Shown: positions 24,554-32,805 of the stretch, piece by piece
How the letters are laid out: each line of letters begins with the position of its first letter
Numbering within the stretch: the first letter of the stretch is position 1
Origin: Oligoflexales bacterium
GTDB lineage: Bacteria > Bdellovibrionota > Oligoflexia > Oligoflexales > Oligoflexaceae
Length of the DNA: 32,805 nt
Reading direction: 5' to 3'
Assembly: GCA_015232735.1 (NCBI GenBank)
Contig: JADFZC010000002.1
Coordinates: 1 to 32,805, forward strand
Notes under the pieces: model-generated
Databases searched by the model: none
Told to the model about the DNA's origin: nothing
Seen by the model: only the letters and a program-made list of their open reading frames with translations
Position numbers and translations under genes: made by a program

Positions 24554-24695
24554 TCCATGGCACGAAAGTGCCACGGACGTATCCTGGCAAGCGAAGAAAA
24601 GCATAGGATCTGTTTGAAATATGCTGAAATTTCGAAGAAATCCTATACTCGCTGCACTCATCAGGATACATCGCTGGCGCATTTCGCGCCAGCGA
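24551..24695. repeat. structured intergenic element, copy 2
   Basis: The element begins at the tsaD stop. Hairpin 1: GTCCATGGCAC (24553-24563), GAAA tetraloop, GTGCCACGGAC (24568-24578), with 10 of 11 pairs. Then nested arms: GTATCCTG (24579-24586) with CAGGATAC (24662-24669), ATAGGAT (24603-24609) with ATCCTAT (24640-24646), and GAAAT with ATTTC inside. Hairpin 2: TCGCTGGCGC (24671-24680), loop ATTTC, GCGCCAGCGA (24686-24695). TCCTGGCAAGC and the flanking order match 10661-10730. The nested pairing and GNRA-type loop suggest an RNA or cruciform fold. Confidence 0.75.
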
Positions 24696-24732
24696 CCATT
24701 TATTCAGTTTTTTGGCGCCAAAGGACTCAGAC

Positions 24733-25569
24733 ATGTACCGCCGTATGGAATTACCCAAGCAAAACAAAGCATTGGGACAAGTTTTTCTCCGAACAAATTG
24801 GCCAGTCCAAAAAGTGGCGGACATGTTGAGAAACTGGAAGGTTCACCGCGTAATAGAAATCGGACCCGGTAACGGTATCCTGACAAAGGCACTTCTAAGT
24901 GCCGGTATTAAGGTCACCGCCGTCGAAAAAGACAGCAGGTTTGCTGAAAAACTTGAAGAGTTCAAAAAAAATCACAATGAGCCAAACATTTCAAATCTTG
25001 AAATATGTTGTGAGGATATCCTGAAATTTGACATCGAAAGCTGGCTTTCCAGGTATAAGGAGCCCTTGGCAATTGTCGGCAACATTCCTTACAACATCTC
25101 CTCACCGATCATTATGTGGCTTTTACCGCATATCAGAAAAATAGTGGGAGCGGGTCTTATGGTCCAGCTTGAATTTGGATCACGCCTTGCGAGCCCCTGT
25201 GATTCAAAATCATATGGGAGTCTGTCTGTCTACACACAACTTAGATCGGTGGTCATGCTGGAATGCAAGGTTGACAGAACCTGTTTTCAACCTGTTCCAA
25301 GCGTTGACAGCGCCATTATCAGCATCAGACCAAGGCCGAAAGAATTCCCGGAAGCACTGCTTGAAAAGGTGGAATTGATTACCAGGGCAGCCTTCAATCA
25401 AAGAAGAAAAAAACTCCGAAATGCAACAAGCCACTTCCTTAAAGATTCGCTTGCCGATGCCTGCCCCATAGACTTGAATAGAAGGCCGGATTCGATAAGA
25501 CCTGAAGAATATGTCGAACTTGCCAAATACATATTTCCCGATTGGGACAAACAAAAACCATCCAAATAA
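24733..25569 (+). CDS. rsmA: 16S rRNA dimethyladenosine transferase RsmA (KsgA)
   Basis: A 278-aa SAM-dependent methyltransferase that dimethylates A1518 and A1519 in the 16S rRNA 3' hairpin, a late 30S assembly check. Motifs: NKALGQVFL (11-19), VIEIGPGNGILTKAL (40-54), VEKDSRF, EDILKFD, the catalytic VGNIPYNISSPII (about 115-127) and FQPVPSVDSAII. The C-terminal RRKKLRNA segment is typical of KsgA. I chose the ATG at 24733, which has AGGA 9 bases upstream; a TTG at 24712 lies nearer the repeat and lacks a ribosome site. Confidence 0.95.
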   Translation: MYRRMELPKQNKALGQVFLRTNWPVQKVADMLRNWKVHRVIEIGPGNGILTKALLSAGIKVTAVEKDSRFAEKLEEFKKNHNEPNISNLEICCEDILKFDIESWLSRYKEPLAIVGNIPYNISSPIIMWLLPHIRKIVGAGLMVQLEFGSRLASPCDSKSYGSLSVYTQLRSVVMLECKVDRTCFQPVPSVDSAIISIRPRPKEFPEALLEKVELITRAAFNQRRKKLRNATSHFLKDSLADACPIDLNRRPDSIRPEEYVELAKYIFPDWDKQKPSK

Positions 25570-25624
25570 ATCAAAAAACAATAAAAATATTAAAAAAAAA
25601 TATCGATCACTGTGTTCAAACGGA

Positions 25625-25653
25625 TTGATGTTTCCTCAGGGGATTGGTATAAA
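25625..25653 (+). promoter_or_regulatory. sigma70-type promoter with extended -10 for the GH26 gene
   Basis: TTGATG at 25625-25630 and TATAAA at 25648-25653 are separated by 17 bp. A TG one base before the -10 box (TGGTATAAA) makes it an extended -10. It lies about 60 bp upstream of the GH26 start in an otherwise very AT-rich spacer. Confidence 0.5.
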
Positions 25654-25711
25654 AAAAATATAAACAAGCTTTACTTTTATTCTTACCGATCTTACTCAAA
25701 AGGAGTATGCC

Positions 25712-26695
25712 ATGCCTGTAACGCAAACATGGGTAGCCCTTTTCTCATGTTTCATCTGTCTTGTTCCCCAAATAGTTAAAGCGTCACCGTATAAAACGCT
25801 GTCATATCTTTATCAGATTTCGGGTTCAAAAACGCTCTCCGGCATGCATAACAGACACAACAAATCACCAAGACAGTATTCAGATAAAATTGGCGAGATA
25901 ACCGGACGCTATCCAGCTCTTTGGAGCGCAGATTTTCTATTTGAAAGCGAAGATATAGAAAACCGAAGCACCATGACCAAAGAAGCCATTGTTCAATGGA
26001 AGGCCGGAGCTTTGATAAATCTCATGTGGCACGCCTGCAACCCCGCTATTTCAGAACCCTGTACTTGGAACGAAGGAGAAGGGCCTAGAAGTTACCTTAA
26101 TGAAAGTGAGTGGCAGGAACTGATAACAGGTGGCACACAGCTTAACAACAGATGGAAAAAGCAGATGGATCAAGTCGCCTATCATCTTAAAAACCTTGAA
26201 ATGGCGGGAGTTGAGGTGCTGTTCAGACCTCTTCATGAAATGAATCAGGGAGCATTTTGGTGGGGCGGCCGTCCCGGGCCATCGGGGACAAGGAGACTTT
26301 ATCAATTGACCCACGATTATTTCACCAAAGACAAGGGATTGAAAAATCTCATATGGATTTGGGATGTTCAGGATTTTGACACTCTCAAAGATGACCTCAT
26401 CAACTATAATCCCGGAAGCGAATATTGGGATGTGGCAGCTCTTGACATATACCAGGGTTATGCAACATGGAAATACACGGCAATGGTTTCCGCCTCACAG
26501 GGAAAACCAATAGCGATTGGTGAATGCGCGCAGCTCCCGGATCCCGAATTGCTCAGACTTGAACCAAAATGGACTTTTTTCATGAGCTGGTCGGAACTGA
26601 CATTCGAATACAACAGCGAAGAAAAAATAAGAAATCTTTATAACGATCAGAACGTCATAACCAGAAATCGTTTAAAATATCTTACGCCATTATGA
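25712..26695 (+). CDS. secreted GH26 endo-beta-1,4-mannanase-like hydrolase
   Basis: A 327-aa secreted glycoside hydrolase. A signal peptide (about 1-24, ending IVKA) precedes a family 26 (beta/alpha)8 barrel: SGMHNRHN, PALWSADFLFE, INLMWHACNP (H107), FRPLHEMNQGAFWWGG (acid/base E176), IWIWDVQDFD, VAALDIYQGY and KPIAIGECAQLP (nucleophile E271), ending in TFFMSWSE. GH26 enzymes mostly cut beta-mannans; some cut xylan or mixed glucan. Length fits a single-domain enzyme without a carbohydrate-binding module. A strong AAAGGAG site and its own promoter mark it as a separate unit. It may serve predation or plant-polymer use, or trim the cell's own polysaccharide (inference). Confidence 0.9.
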   Translation: MPVTQTWVALFSCFICLVPQIVKASPYKTLSYLYQISGSKTLSGMHNRHNKSPRQYSDKIGEITGRYPALWSADFLFESEDIENRSTMTKEAIVQWKAGALINLMWHACNPAISEPCTWNEGEGPRSYLNESEWQELITGGTQLNNRWKKQMDQVAYHLKNLEMAGVEVLFRPLHEMNQGAFWWGGRPGPSGTRRLYQLTHDYFTKDKGLKNLIWIWDVQDFDTLKDDLINYNPGSEYWDVAALDIYQGYATWKYTAMVSASQGKPIAIGECAQLPDPELLRLEPKWTFFMSWSELTFEYNSEEKIRNLYNDQNVITRNRLKYLTPL

Positions 26696-26812
26696 ATGTG
26701 CACTCCGTCATTTGGATACGAAAATTCGCCTGCTTTTTTAACAATAATGGCTAATTAGTCCTGTTTTTCAAGATACATAAAACAAAATCTGGAGATCTTT
26801 AAAATTTTATAC

Positions 26813-26832
26813 TATAACACCATATAACACCC
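26813..26832. repeat. 10-bp tandem direct repeat
   Basis: TATAACACCA is followed at once by TATAACACCC in the 221-bp spacer between the GH26 gene and the large lipoprotein gene. One helical turn apart, they could be a small operator. No other structure was seen in this spacer. Confidence 0.4.
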
Positions 26833-26916
26833 GACTAATGACATTATGTTGTACCAGGTTCTGTTTTATACACCCATCATAACATTTTTCATCATTCAGA
26901 AAAGGTTGCTTTTTTT

Positions 26917-28917
26917 ATGAATTTATTAAGAGCTTTTTTATCGCACATTATCATCTTGTCCTTCTTTCATTTTATCGCAGGATGCAATGACCAAGACGTA
27001 AGCTCCTCATCTCTCAATATACAATCTGCCAACGAAACCTGTGGCCTTCCTGATGTTATCAATTCAATCAACTTTTCTGAAACAGAGCCGGACTTTAGTC
27101 CAGTCTCCGAAAAACTGGGGGTGATCGAATCCTCCTTCGAAAGTCTGGTATCAAAGGGAGATGAAAACAATCAGGAATGGTATGAGCATTATAGCTGCCT
27201 TTTGGACGGTTTTTCATCACTTTTTCAAAAAATAAACCGGCAGGAAAACCAATTGTCCGTTAAAACCAAACTTGCTGCCAGCAGTATTTTAAGGGAGATG
27301 AACAGAATTACATTAAAGATAACATCATGGGCAGGCAGCAAGAACAAATTTTCAGAGTATGATGTGCAAACTGTCATCACAAATCCTGACGAAGCAAAAC
27401 GCTTTTCAAAATTTTTCAGAAACATCACCCTTTACAGCATATCGGAAGCCATAAAGAACATCTCTGTCACTCAATATGAAACCGGGATACTTGGACTCAT
27501 TCCTTTTCTATATGCCGGGCCTGTTGAAAAAGAGGAAATCACTATTGTAAAAGAAATGATAGAAAGCCAGCCCGACCATGAAAGCAGACTGATTTTGGCA
27601 AAGCTCGTCTGCTCGAGGTTTTTAAAGGGTGGCTTTTACCATACTGAATTTTACCGGGAACACAAAATAAAATTTCTCCAGTCGGAAATCAAGAGATTCG
27701 AGTTCAAGCCTCTGGACAGGCTGAAGGGATTTCCAGGCCAGAAGAAGGTCCGTGCCTACCTTAAGTCTTTGAAAGAGGAACTTGCAAATCTGGGCAGCGG
27801 CCCATTTTCCATATCTTCCCAGTTTGCATCACTTCAGGAGGAAATGACCATCCCCGACAAGGCTGAGTTGATCGCTGAAGCAAAATCATATGCCATCGAA
27901 AAATTTCGCATATCCCATCCCAACTTTGCCTTTGAACATCAAAATGGCGACATTTACCTCAATGTGACCGAATATGGATTCGGCCATCTGTATGCACGTC
28001 TTGGCAACTTTCCTGACTTTATGACTCACTCAGGACTGATACTCAAGGGTGAAGATGAAGGTTTGCCATACTATTTTGTCGCTGAATTTGCAGAGAAGGG
28101 ATTCAATGTGGGAGGAATGGATACCAATACACTTAAACGCCGGGTTTTCCTTCGTCCAAAATTTCAGATTCCGGAGGACTTCGGCCTGCCTTTGATCAGC
28201 AACCTGGAGGCGATGGGCAAAAGCCATTTCGACGTCAACATTGTCGAAGGAATCTTTGATGACAAAGGGGAAGTAAGCCTGTATTGCGCTGAATTTATTC
28301 ATTACGCCTTCAAAAATCAGTTTATCATGAACAGAAATTCCACATCTCCGCTCGACTATGTAGACAACAAACCCTCCGGCACTGACATATCTTTGAGCAA
28401 CGCCAGGAGAATGGGACTGGATACCAGCCAGAACTTCTATGCACCCGACTCATTCTTTTACAGCCCGATGATATCCTTCATAGGTCTTGCCTATAATACA
28501 GTCGAAGATGAAACCGATAATCTTACGCAAAAAAACTTTTTTGCCAAAAAGGCATTTACTTTTAATGAACAGGTAATCGATCATTTTTTCAAATACAGAT
28601 TTAACAAATTATCCCTGAAGGACAGGATAAAAGCCAAGCTTTTTGAAATCCCCGAACATTACAAGTTCCTTCAGCTCTTCCTCAGAAGGGTGAATTACGA
28701 CCGTTTCGGCTTTAAGAGATATTTCCCGCTTCCCAAAGGGGACTCTGGTGTTTACTTTATAAAATTTGCTCAATTGCCGCTGGCTTTCGAATCCCTTCTG
28801 GAGGAGGTTTCCGTAAAAAAAGACGGGACTCCCAACCCGGTATGGCAAAGCGATTTTGAAAAAAAGTACAGAAAAAAAGTGGCTCCGTTATTCAGAAAGG
28901 TATTTAAGACAGATTAG
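26917..28917 (+). CDS. large lipoprotein with YiiX-type (permuted NlpC/P60) papain-like domain
   Basis: A 666-aa lipoprotein. The signal ends in FIAGC (Cys23), followed by a mainly helical region (about 45-330) with no family I recognise. At 340-520 it shows the order of permuted NlpC/P60 (YiiX/C92-like) domains: NGDIYLNV, then THSGLIL with H371, AEFAEKGF with E390, then LYCAEFIHYAF with C457. In such domains His precedes Cys, as here. Related enzymes cleave amide or thioester bonds of cell-wall peptides, lipids or proteins; the substrate is unknown. The C-terminal 140 residues are helical and basic. The stop overlaps the convergent dapL end by 14 bp. The domain call rests on motif order and is moderate. 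Confidence 0.65.
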   Translation: MNLLRAFLSHIIILSFFHFIAGCNDQDVSSSSLNIQSANETCGLPDVINSINFSETEPDFSPVSEKLGVIESSFESLVSKGDENNQEWYEHYSCLLDGFSSLFQKINRQENQLSVKTKLAASSILREMNRITLKITSWAGSKNKFSEYDVQTVITNPDEAKRFSKFFRNITLYSISEAIKNISVTQYETGILGLIPFLYAGPVEKEEITIVKEMIESQPDHESRLILAKLVCSRFLKGGFYHTEFYREHKIKFLQSEIKRFEFKPLDRLKGFPGQKKVRAYLKSLKEELANLGSGPFSISSQFASLQEEMTIPDKAELIAEAKSYAIEKFRISHPNFAFEHQNGDIYLNVTEYGFGHLYARLGNFPDFMTHSGLILKGEDEGLPYYFVAEFAEKGFNVGGMDTNTLKRRVFLRPKFQIPEDFGLPLISNLEAMGKSHFDVNIVEGIFDDKGEVSLYCAEFIHYAFKNQFIMNRNSTSPLDYVDNKPSGTDISLSNARRMGLDTSQNFYAPDSFFYSPMISFIGLAYNTVEDETDNLTQKNFFAKKAFTFNEQVIDHFFKYRFNKLSLKDRIKAKLFEIPEHYKFLQLFLRRVNYDRFGFKRYFPLPKGDSGVYFIKFAQLPLAFESLLEEVSVKKDGTPNPVWQSDFEKKYRKKVAPLFRKVFKTD

Positions 28918-30124
28918 AAAATCTCTCAAGAGCCTTTTCGACATTCTCCCTGCTGTTGAAAGAACTTATCCTGATATAGCCCTCGCCGCATCTTCCAAAG
29001 CCCTCACCCGGAGTGCAGACAACCGCAGCCTTCTTTAGAAGAAGATCAAAAAAATCCCACGATTTCCGCCCGGCTTCAACCCATATATACGGAGAATGGT
29101 CTCCTCCGGTACAATAATATCCCATTCCAGTCAATTTTGTTTTAATCAGGGAAGCATTCCCCATGTAATAATCGGTCAACTCCTTTACCTGTCTTTGTCC
29201 CTGTTCTGAATAGACTGCCTCAGCCGCCCGCTGAACAGGATAGGAGACTCCATTGAATTTCGTGCTGAATCTTCTGCTCCAGAGACCATGGAGGCTATGC
29301 CCTTTGCCTTGCCCGTCATAGGCCATGCACTCCTTTGGAATAACCGTATATGCACACCTTACACCGGTAAATCCGGCTGTCTTTGAAAAGCTCCTGAACT
29401 CCACGGCAACTTCCCTTGCACCATCAATCTCAAATATGGAGTGCAAAATTTCAGCGTCCCTGATAAATGCAACATAGGCCGCATCATAAAGAATCAAAGC
29501 CTTATTCCGGCGGGCATAATCCACCCAGGCTTTCAAAGACTCCTTTGATACGGCAGCGCCAGTCGGGTTATTGGGGAAACAGAGATAAATCAAATCAAGT
29601 TTTTCCTTTGGCGGCATACAGACAAATCCGTTATCCCTGGAACATTCAAGATAAGTGATGTTGTCGTAACGGCCATCATTAAAACTTCCCGTTCTTCCCG
29701 CCATGACATTCGTATCAACATATACAGGGTAAACGGGATCCGGAATCCCTATTCTTATATCATTTGAAAAAAGTTCCTGGAAATTTCCCGTATCGCATTT
29801 CGAGCCATCACTCACGAAAATTTCATCATTTTCAACTGAAACCCCTCGTGATCTGAAATCATATTTTACGATTTTCTCGCGTAAAAACTCATATCCTTCA
29901 TAAGGACCATAGCCCCTGAAGGTTTGTTCGGAACCCATCTCCTTTACAGCATGAAGAAATGCCTCAATACAAGCTGCGGGGAGGGGTTTTGTTACGTCTC
30001 CGATCCCAAGTTTTATGATTTCAATTCCCTCGTTTTCTTTCCTGAACTGTGAGACTTTCCTTTCCACTTCAGAGAACAGATAGGAAGTTTTGAGTTTCAA
30101 ATAATTTTCATTAACCTTTATCAT
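28904..30124 (-). CDS. dapL: LL-diaminopimelate aminotransferase
   Basis: A 406-aa fold-type I PLP aminotransferase that makes LL-diaminopimelate directly from tetrahydrodipicolinate, giving lysine and mDAP for peptidoglycan without the succinylase steps. Typical DapL features: NENYLKLKTSYLFSEVERKV at the start, KLGIGDVTKPLP, RGYGPYEGYEFLREKI, SDGSKCDTGN, CFPNNPTGA (182-190), ILYDAAYVAFI, the PLP lysine K248 in RSFSKTAGFTGVR and EGYIRISSFNSREN near the end. An AAGGGG site precedes the ATG. It lies 26 bp after the methyltransferase gene, probably in one operon. Confidence 0.95.
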   Translation of the reverse strand: MIKVNENYLKLKTSYLFSEVERKVSQFRKENEGIEIIKLGIGDVTKPLPAACIEAFLHAVKEMGSEQTFRGYGPYEGYEFLREKIVKYDFRSRGVSVENDEIFVSDGSKCDTGNFQELFSNDIRIGIPDPVYPVYVDTNVMAGRTGSFNDGRYDNITYLECSRDNGFVCMPPKEKLDLIYLCFPNNPTGAAVSKESLKAWVDYARRNKALILYDAAYVAFIRDAEILHSIFEIDGAREVAVEFRSFSKTAGFTGVRCAYTVIPKECMAYDGQGKGHSLHGLWSRRFSTKFNGVSYPVQRAAEAVYSEQGQRQVKELTDYYMGNASLIKTKLTGMGYYCTGGDHSPYIWVEAGRKSWDFFDLLLKKAAVVCTPGEGFGRCGEGYIRISSFNSRENVEKALERFSNLS

Positions 30125-30150
30125 CGGTGTCCACCCCTTTTACCAGAATT

Positions 30151-31443
30151 TCACTTGCTCAAGACTGCGATCCATTCCATCTTGTCGGTAAACGGAAACA
30201 TATCGAAGGCCTCAACCTGGCACACCTTTGCCCCTGACTCGATGATTGCCTTTAAATCCCTTGCAAGTGTCTCGACATCGCACGAGACATAAATCAGCCT
30301 CAGATTGCTGCTGCCTGCCATCTTATCCCTCAGGATATTTCTGACACTTTCAGCCAATCCCTTCCTGGACGGATTGACAACAATCAGTTTTGGTTCAAGA
30401 GCCCAATCGGGAAAACAGCCCAGATAGTCCTCAACCCTGCCGACACAAAAAGATGGAGGATCGATAAAGCGGTTCAAAACAATGTTTTTCTGAGCATCCC
30501 TGATCGATTGCGGATTCTGCTCGACACCAAGGACACGATATCCGTTTTTTGAAAGAAGCATCGCTATCTGTCCCGTCCCGCAATAAAGATCCCAGGCAAC
30601 ATCGTTTGACAGGTTTTGACCGGCTATCTGTTCAACCCTTCTGTAAAGGTTTTCAGCCTGCCATGTATTTACCTGAAAAAAACTTGTAGGGCCGATCTCA
30701 AAACTCAATCCGAACAGATTCTCCCTGAGTCTGTCCGATCCAATCAGCCTTTTTGAAAACTCTCCGAATATGATATTGGTTTTTTCTGCATTTATATTGA
30801 TGTGACATGCCACAATCTTGTGACCTTTTCGCCTGAGTTCCATGACAAGATTTTTTATCTGAAGCCTTAGGTTTTCCTCTGTCCTTAAAACAAAAGTCAA
30901 CATGAGCTGGTCAGTTAAATGGGAAACCCTCACTGCAATATATCTTAGATCTCCAGTATTGGTTTCCTCATCGTATGGTTCAATCGATGAACTGTTGAGA
31001 AGTGCCTTGATGTCCTGAATCAGTATGTTAATAGCCCTTTTATGCAGAGGACAGTTTCCGATGTCCACCACATCATGACTGTTGGGTTTAAAAAGACCTA
31101 TGCCGAACCTGCCACTTTCCCCGTTGGAATTTAGACAGTTTTCGGATGATCTCACGGACAATTTGGCATGAGTTCTGTATTCAAGAATCCTTGGAGAAGG
31201 TACGGGAGCGCCCAGATAGGCATACTCCATGACACCTTTTTCCTTCAGCAATTCAAGACCAATATTATACTTGTCGGAGAGACTGTGGCTGTAATCCCCG
31301 TTTATATATTTGCATGAACCACAAATTTCTTTGATATTACAAACAATTGTAGCATTATTTCTTTGCGCCGCCCTGCTCTCGTTTTTTTTCCAGAGCGGCC
31401 CGCGATAGATATTGGGCTTATTTTGATTGCTGTTTTCTTCCAT
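30151..31443 (-). CDS. 23S rRNA (uracil-C5)-methyltransferase, RlmC/RlmD (RumB/RumA) family
   Basis: A 430-aa SAM-dependent m5U methyltransferase. Probable [4Fe-4S] cysteines are C35, C41, C44 and C131. SAM motif WDLYCGTGQIAML (about 284-296); catalytic nucleophile C388 in IYVSCDVETLARDL; general base E423 in FDMFPFTDKMEW. There is no N-terminal TRAM domain, and VNPSRKGL (N in place of D in DPPR) with FDMFP resembles RlmC (m5U747) more than RlmD (m5U1939), but automated naming could give either. The first 30 residues are polar and the ribosome site (GTGGGA) is weak. It precedes dapL. Confidence 0.88.
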   Translation of the reverse strand: MEENSNQNKPNIYRGPLWKKNESRAAQRNNATIVCNIKEICGSCKYINGDYSHSLSDKYNIGLELLKEKGVMEYAYLGAPVPSPRILEYRTHAKLSVRSSENCLNSNGESGRFGIGLFKPNSHDVVDIGNCPLHKRAINILIQDIKALLNSSSIEPYDEETNTGDLRYIAVRVSHLTDQLMLTFVLRTEENLRLQIKNLVMELRRKGHKIVACHININAEKTNIIFGEFSKRLIGSDRLRENLFGLSFEIGPTSFFQVNTWQAENLYRRVEQIAGQNLSNDVAWDLYCGTGQIAMLLSKNGYRVLGVEQNPQSIRDAQKNIVLNRFIDPPSFCVGRVEDYLGCFPDWALEPKLIVVNPSRKGLAESVRNILRDKMAGSSNLRLIYVSCDVETLARDLKAIIESGAKVCQVEAFDMFPFTDKMEWIAVLSK

Positions 31444-31509
31444 TTCCCACTTGCTTTTGATTTATGGGAACCAAAGCAAATGCTTCCCACACAAGAAACT
31501 AGATATCAT

Positions 31510-31537
31510 CATTTGCCTATTAAAAAAATAGCAAATG
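31510..31537 (-). terminator. hairpin downstream of the NlpC/P60-like gene, possible terminator
   Basis: CATTTGCCTATT (31510-31521) pairs with AATAGCAAATG (31527-31537) across five A, with one bulged C. It lies just after the stop of the gene at 31553 (minus). On the minus strand the loop is T-rich but no T-tract follows, so termination is uncertain. A T-tract follows only on the plus strand. Confidence 0.35.
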
Positions 31538-31552
31538 TTACTTTTTAAAATC

Positions 31553-32668
31553 TCAATAAATCCAATCTGTTGGATCAAACATGGGCCCCTTGGGAATTAC
31601 GCCCGTCTTCTTGCGGTAAACCTTGACTCCAAGATTAGTGGTATAGGAAAGCCAGGTATTCCACTCCTCCGAAATGGTTTTAATGGAATACGGGGTATCA
31701 GGCGATTTTGACCCCTTCGAAAAGGTATACGGTCCAAAAAGGTATGTGGCCGTATGACGAATCCATCTGAAACTCAAATTATTTGGCAGATTGTCAGGTA
31801 TATTGAAAAAAACTATCATGTCCCCATACTTTAAAGGATATTTTTTGACATTTACCTCGTAAAATCTGTTATCCAGGACCCTCCAAAGCTCATCATAATT
31901 TATCATGGCCGGATGGTAGCCTGACTCTTCCTTTACATTAATATATTTGGATTTGGCCAGTTCCTGATCATGAAATGACAAGGCAGCATGGAAACAGTTC
32001 GGACCTCTATAGACAAGGAATTTTTTGACCATTCTTTTTGGGAACGGAGGAAGGAGATCCTTATCCAGACTCAAATCAGCACCCGTCCTGATTTTCTTCA
32101 TAACTTTGCCCAGGTCCTTCTTTGTCAAAAAACCATTTATTTGGGATATGAATTCCCTTGCCGCAGCCCTGTTTTTTTTGAGGTAGGAACCGGTCACCAT
32201 AACAGAATGGTGCTCCTTGGCATATTCAGTGGATAACTCTTCAGGATTCATCAAATTGAAATCCTGATCAGTAAGATATACTTTGACGCTGTCCTTGTCT
32301 GACGGGCCGGCGCTCCTCAGTTTTTCCAAAAAAACCTCCTCAAGCTCAGCTGCCTTGCCCGGTTTGGCAAACCTTTTTGCAAATTGGCCCAACTTCTCTT
32401 CCTCCTTTGGAAGTTGAAGGCTTAAAGACTCTATCTGCGCTTCCGGCTGACCTTTCGTAGCCCTGGTCTTTAAAAGACTGACCGGCACCTCCACTTTTTC
32501 CACTATTTCAGAGAAAGGAATGGAAATACTTGTCTTCAACTCGGAAGGGTCTCTGACAAATTCCAAAACAGGTGAAGGAGCGGGTTTAACGACGCTGATC
32601 GCCCTTTCAGCGTTAAAAACCGAAAACACTATGAACAGTGCTGCCTTTCCGCGAAAACCAAATGACAT
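31553..32668 (-). CDS. secreted NlpC/P60-like (papain-fold) protein
   Basis: A 371-aa protein from the ATG at 32668, where AGAGGA lies 9 bases upstream; a longer TTG start at 32704 is less likely. The signal peptide is MSFGFRGKAALFIVFSVFNAERA. The middle (about 60-210) is charged and helical. The C-terminal domain shows GPNCFHAALSFHDQ (C225), YGDMIVFF (281-288, the usual GDxVFF of NlpC/P60) and WIRHTATYLFGPYTFSKGS (H305), i.e. the normal Cys-before-His order. Such enzymes often cut peptidoglycan peptides. The N-C-F version of the DCSG motif is atypical, so activity is not assured. The upstream 137 bp to the window end is AT-rich, with no gene. Confidence 0.65.
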   Translation of the reverse strand: MSFGFRGKAALFIVFSVFNAERAISVVKPAPSPVLEFVRDPSELKTSISIPFSEIVEKVEVPVSLLKTRATKGQPEAQIESLSLQLPKEEEKLGQFAKRFAKPGKAAELEEVFLEKLRSAGPSDKDSVKVYLTDQDFNLMNPEELSTEYAKEHHSVMVTGSYLKKNRAAAREFISQINGFLTKKDLGKVMKKIRTGADLSLDKDLLPPFPKRMVKKFLVYRGPNCFHAALSFHDQELAKSKYINVKEESGYHPAMINYDELWRVLDNRFYEVNVKKYPLKYGDMIVFFNIPDNLPNNLSFRWIRHTATYLFGPYTFSKGSKSPDTPYSIKTISEEWNTWLSYTTNLGVKVYRKKTGVIPKGPMFDPTDWIY

Positions 32669-32805
32669 CAGGTCAATCCTCTCCTCTATCTTCTTAAAAA
32701 TCAAAAAAGAAAAAACAGACGTTTTATCTTTTATTCGGAAGCAGATTTATAATCTTTACTAAAAAAGTTCTCTTAATTTTGTTTTATTAAATTATTCATT
32801 TATAT

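Overview
The window looks like a chromosomal stretch of a moderately AT-rich Gram-negative bacterium. Outer-membrane traits are common: lipobox lipoproteins, a probable beta-barrel protein, an O-antigen ligase-type polymerase and CpoB-like envelope proteins. Several features resemble delta-proteobacteria/Bdellovibrionota-type genomes: the TPR-lipoprotein/RodZ pair, smg next to dprA, DapL instead of the succinylase DAP route, a full-length PlsB and secreted NlpC/P60-like proteins. The taxonomic placement is inference. No rRNA, tRNA, CRISPR array, transposase or phage gene was seen.

Layout. 1-1882: a TPR lipoprotein (cut by the window edge) divergent from a RodZ-like protein. 1883-2399: gene-free, with two strong inverted repeats. 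2400-4798: a three-gene cassette of carbamoyltransferase, 49-aa DUF5989 protein and SxtJ-type membrane protein. 4919-10632: a tightly packed operon panC-plsB-rsgA-acyl-CoA dehydrogenase, ending in a structured repeat. 10766-11785: a lipoprotein with an endonuclease/exonuclease/phosphatase fold that has lost its catalytic residues. 11915-14747: a beta-barrel-like protein divergent from an O-antigen ligase/polymerase followed at once by a PilZ protein. 14894-17441: CpoB-like TPR lipoprotein and LysM protein, overlapping. 17469-21799 (minus): a degenerate DEAD-box protein, dprA, smg and an orphan CpaF-like ATPase. 22030-25569: a small hypothetical protein, a second CpoB-like lipoprotein, tsaD and rsmA. 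25712-28917: GH26 mannanase and a large lipoprotein with a YiiX-type papain-like fold. 28904-32668 (minus): a second secreted NlpC/P60-like protein, an RlmC/RlmD-type methyltransferase and dapL.

Together the genes mix housekeeping (pantothenate, phospholipid, t6A, ribosome maturation, lysine/mDAP) with envelope construction and surface polysaccharide. The more unusual content is (i) a structured intergenic element present twice, at 10630-10746 and 24551-24695, each copy beginning at the stop codon of the upstream gene, with stems whose sequence differs while pairing is kept; (ii) a second dispersed repeat present in opposite orientations near 11.8 and 21.9 kb; (iii) two apparent pseudoenzymes, the EEP lipoprotein and the EEAD-box helicase-like protein; and (iv) the Sxt-type carbamoyltransferase cassette with an elaborate palindromic leader.
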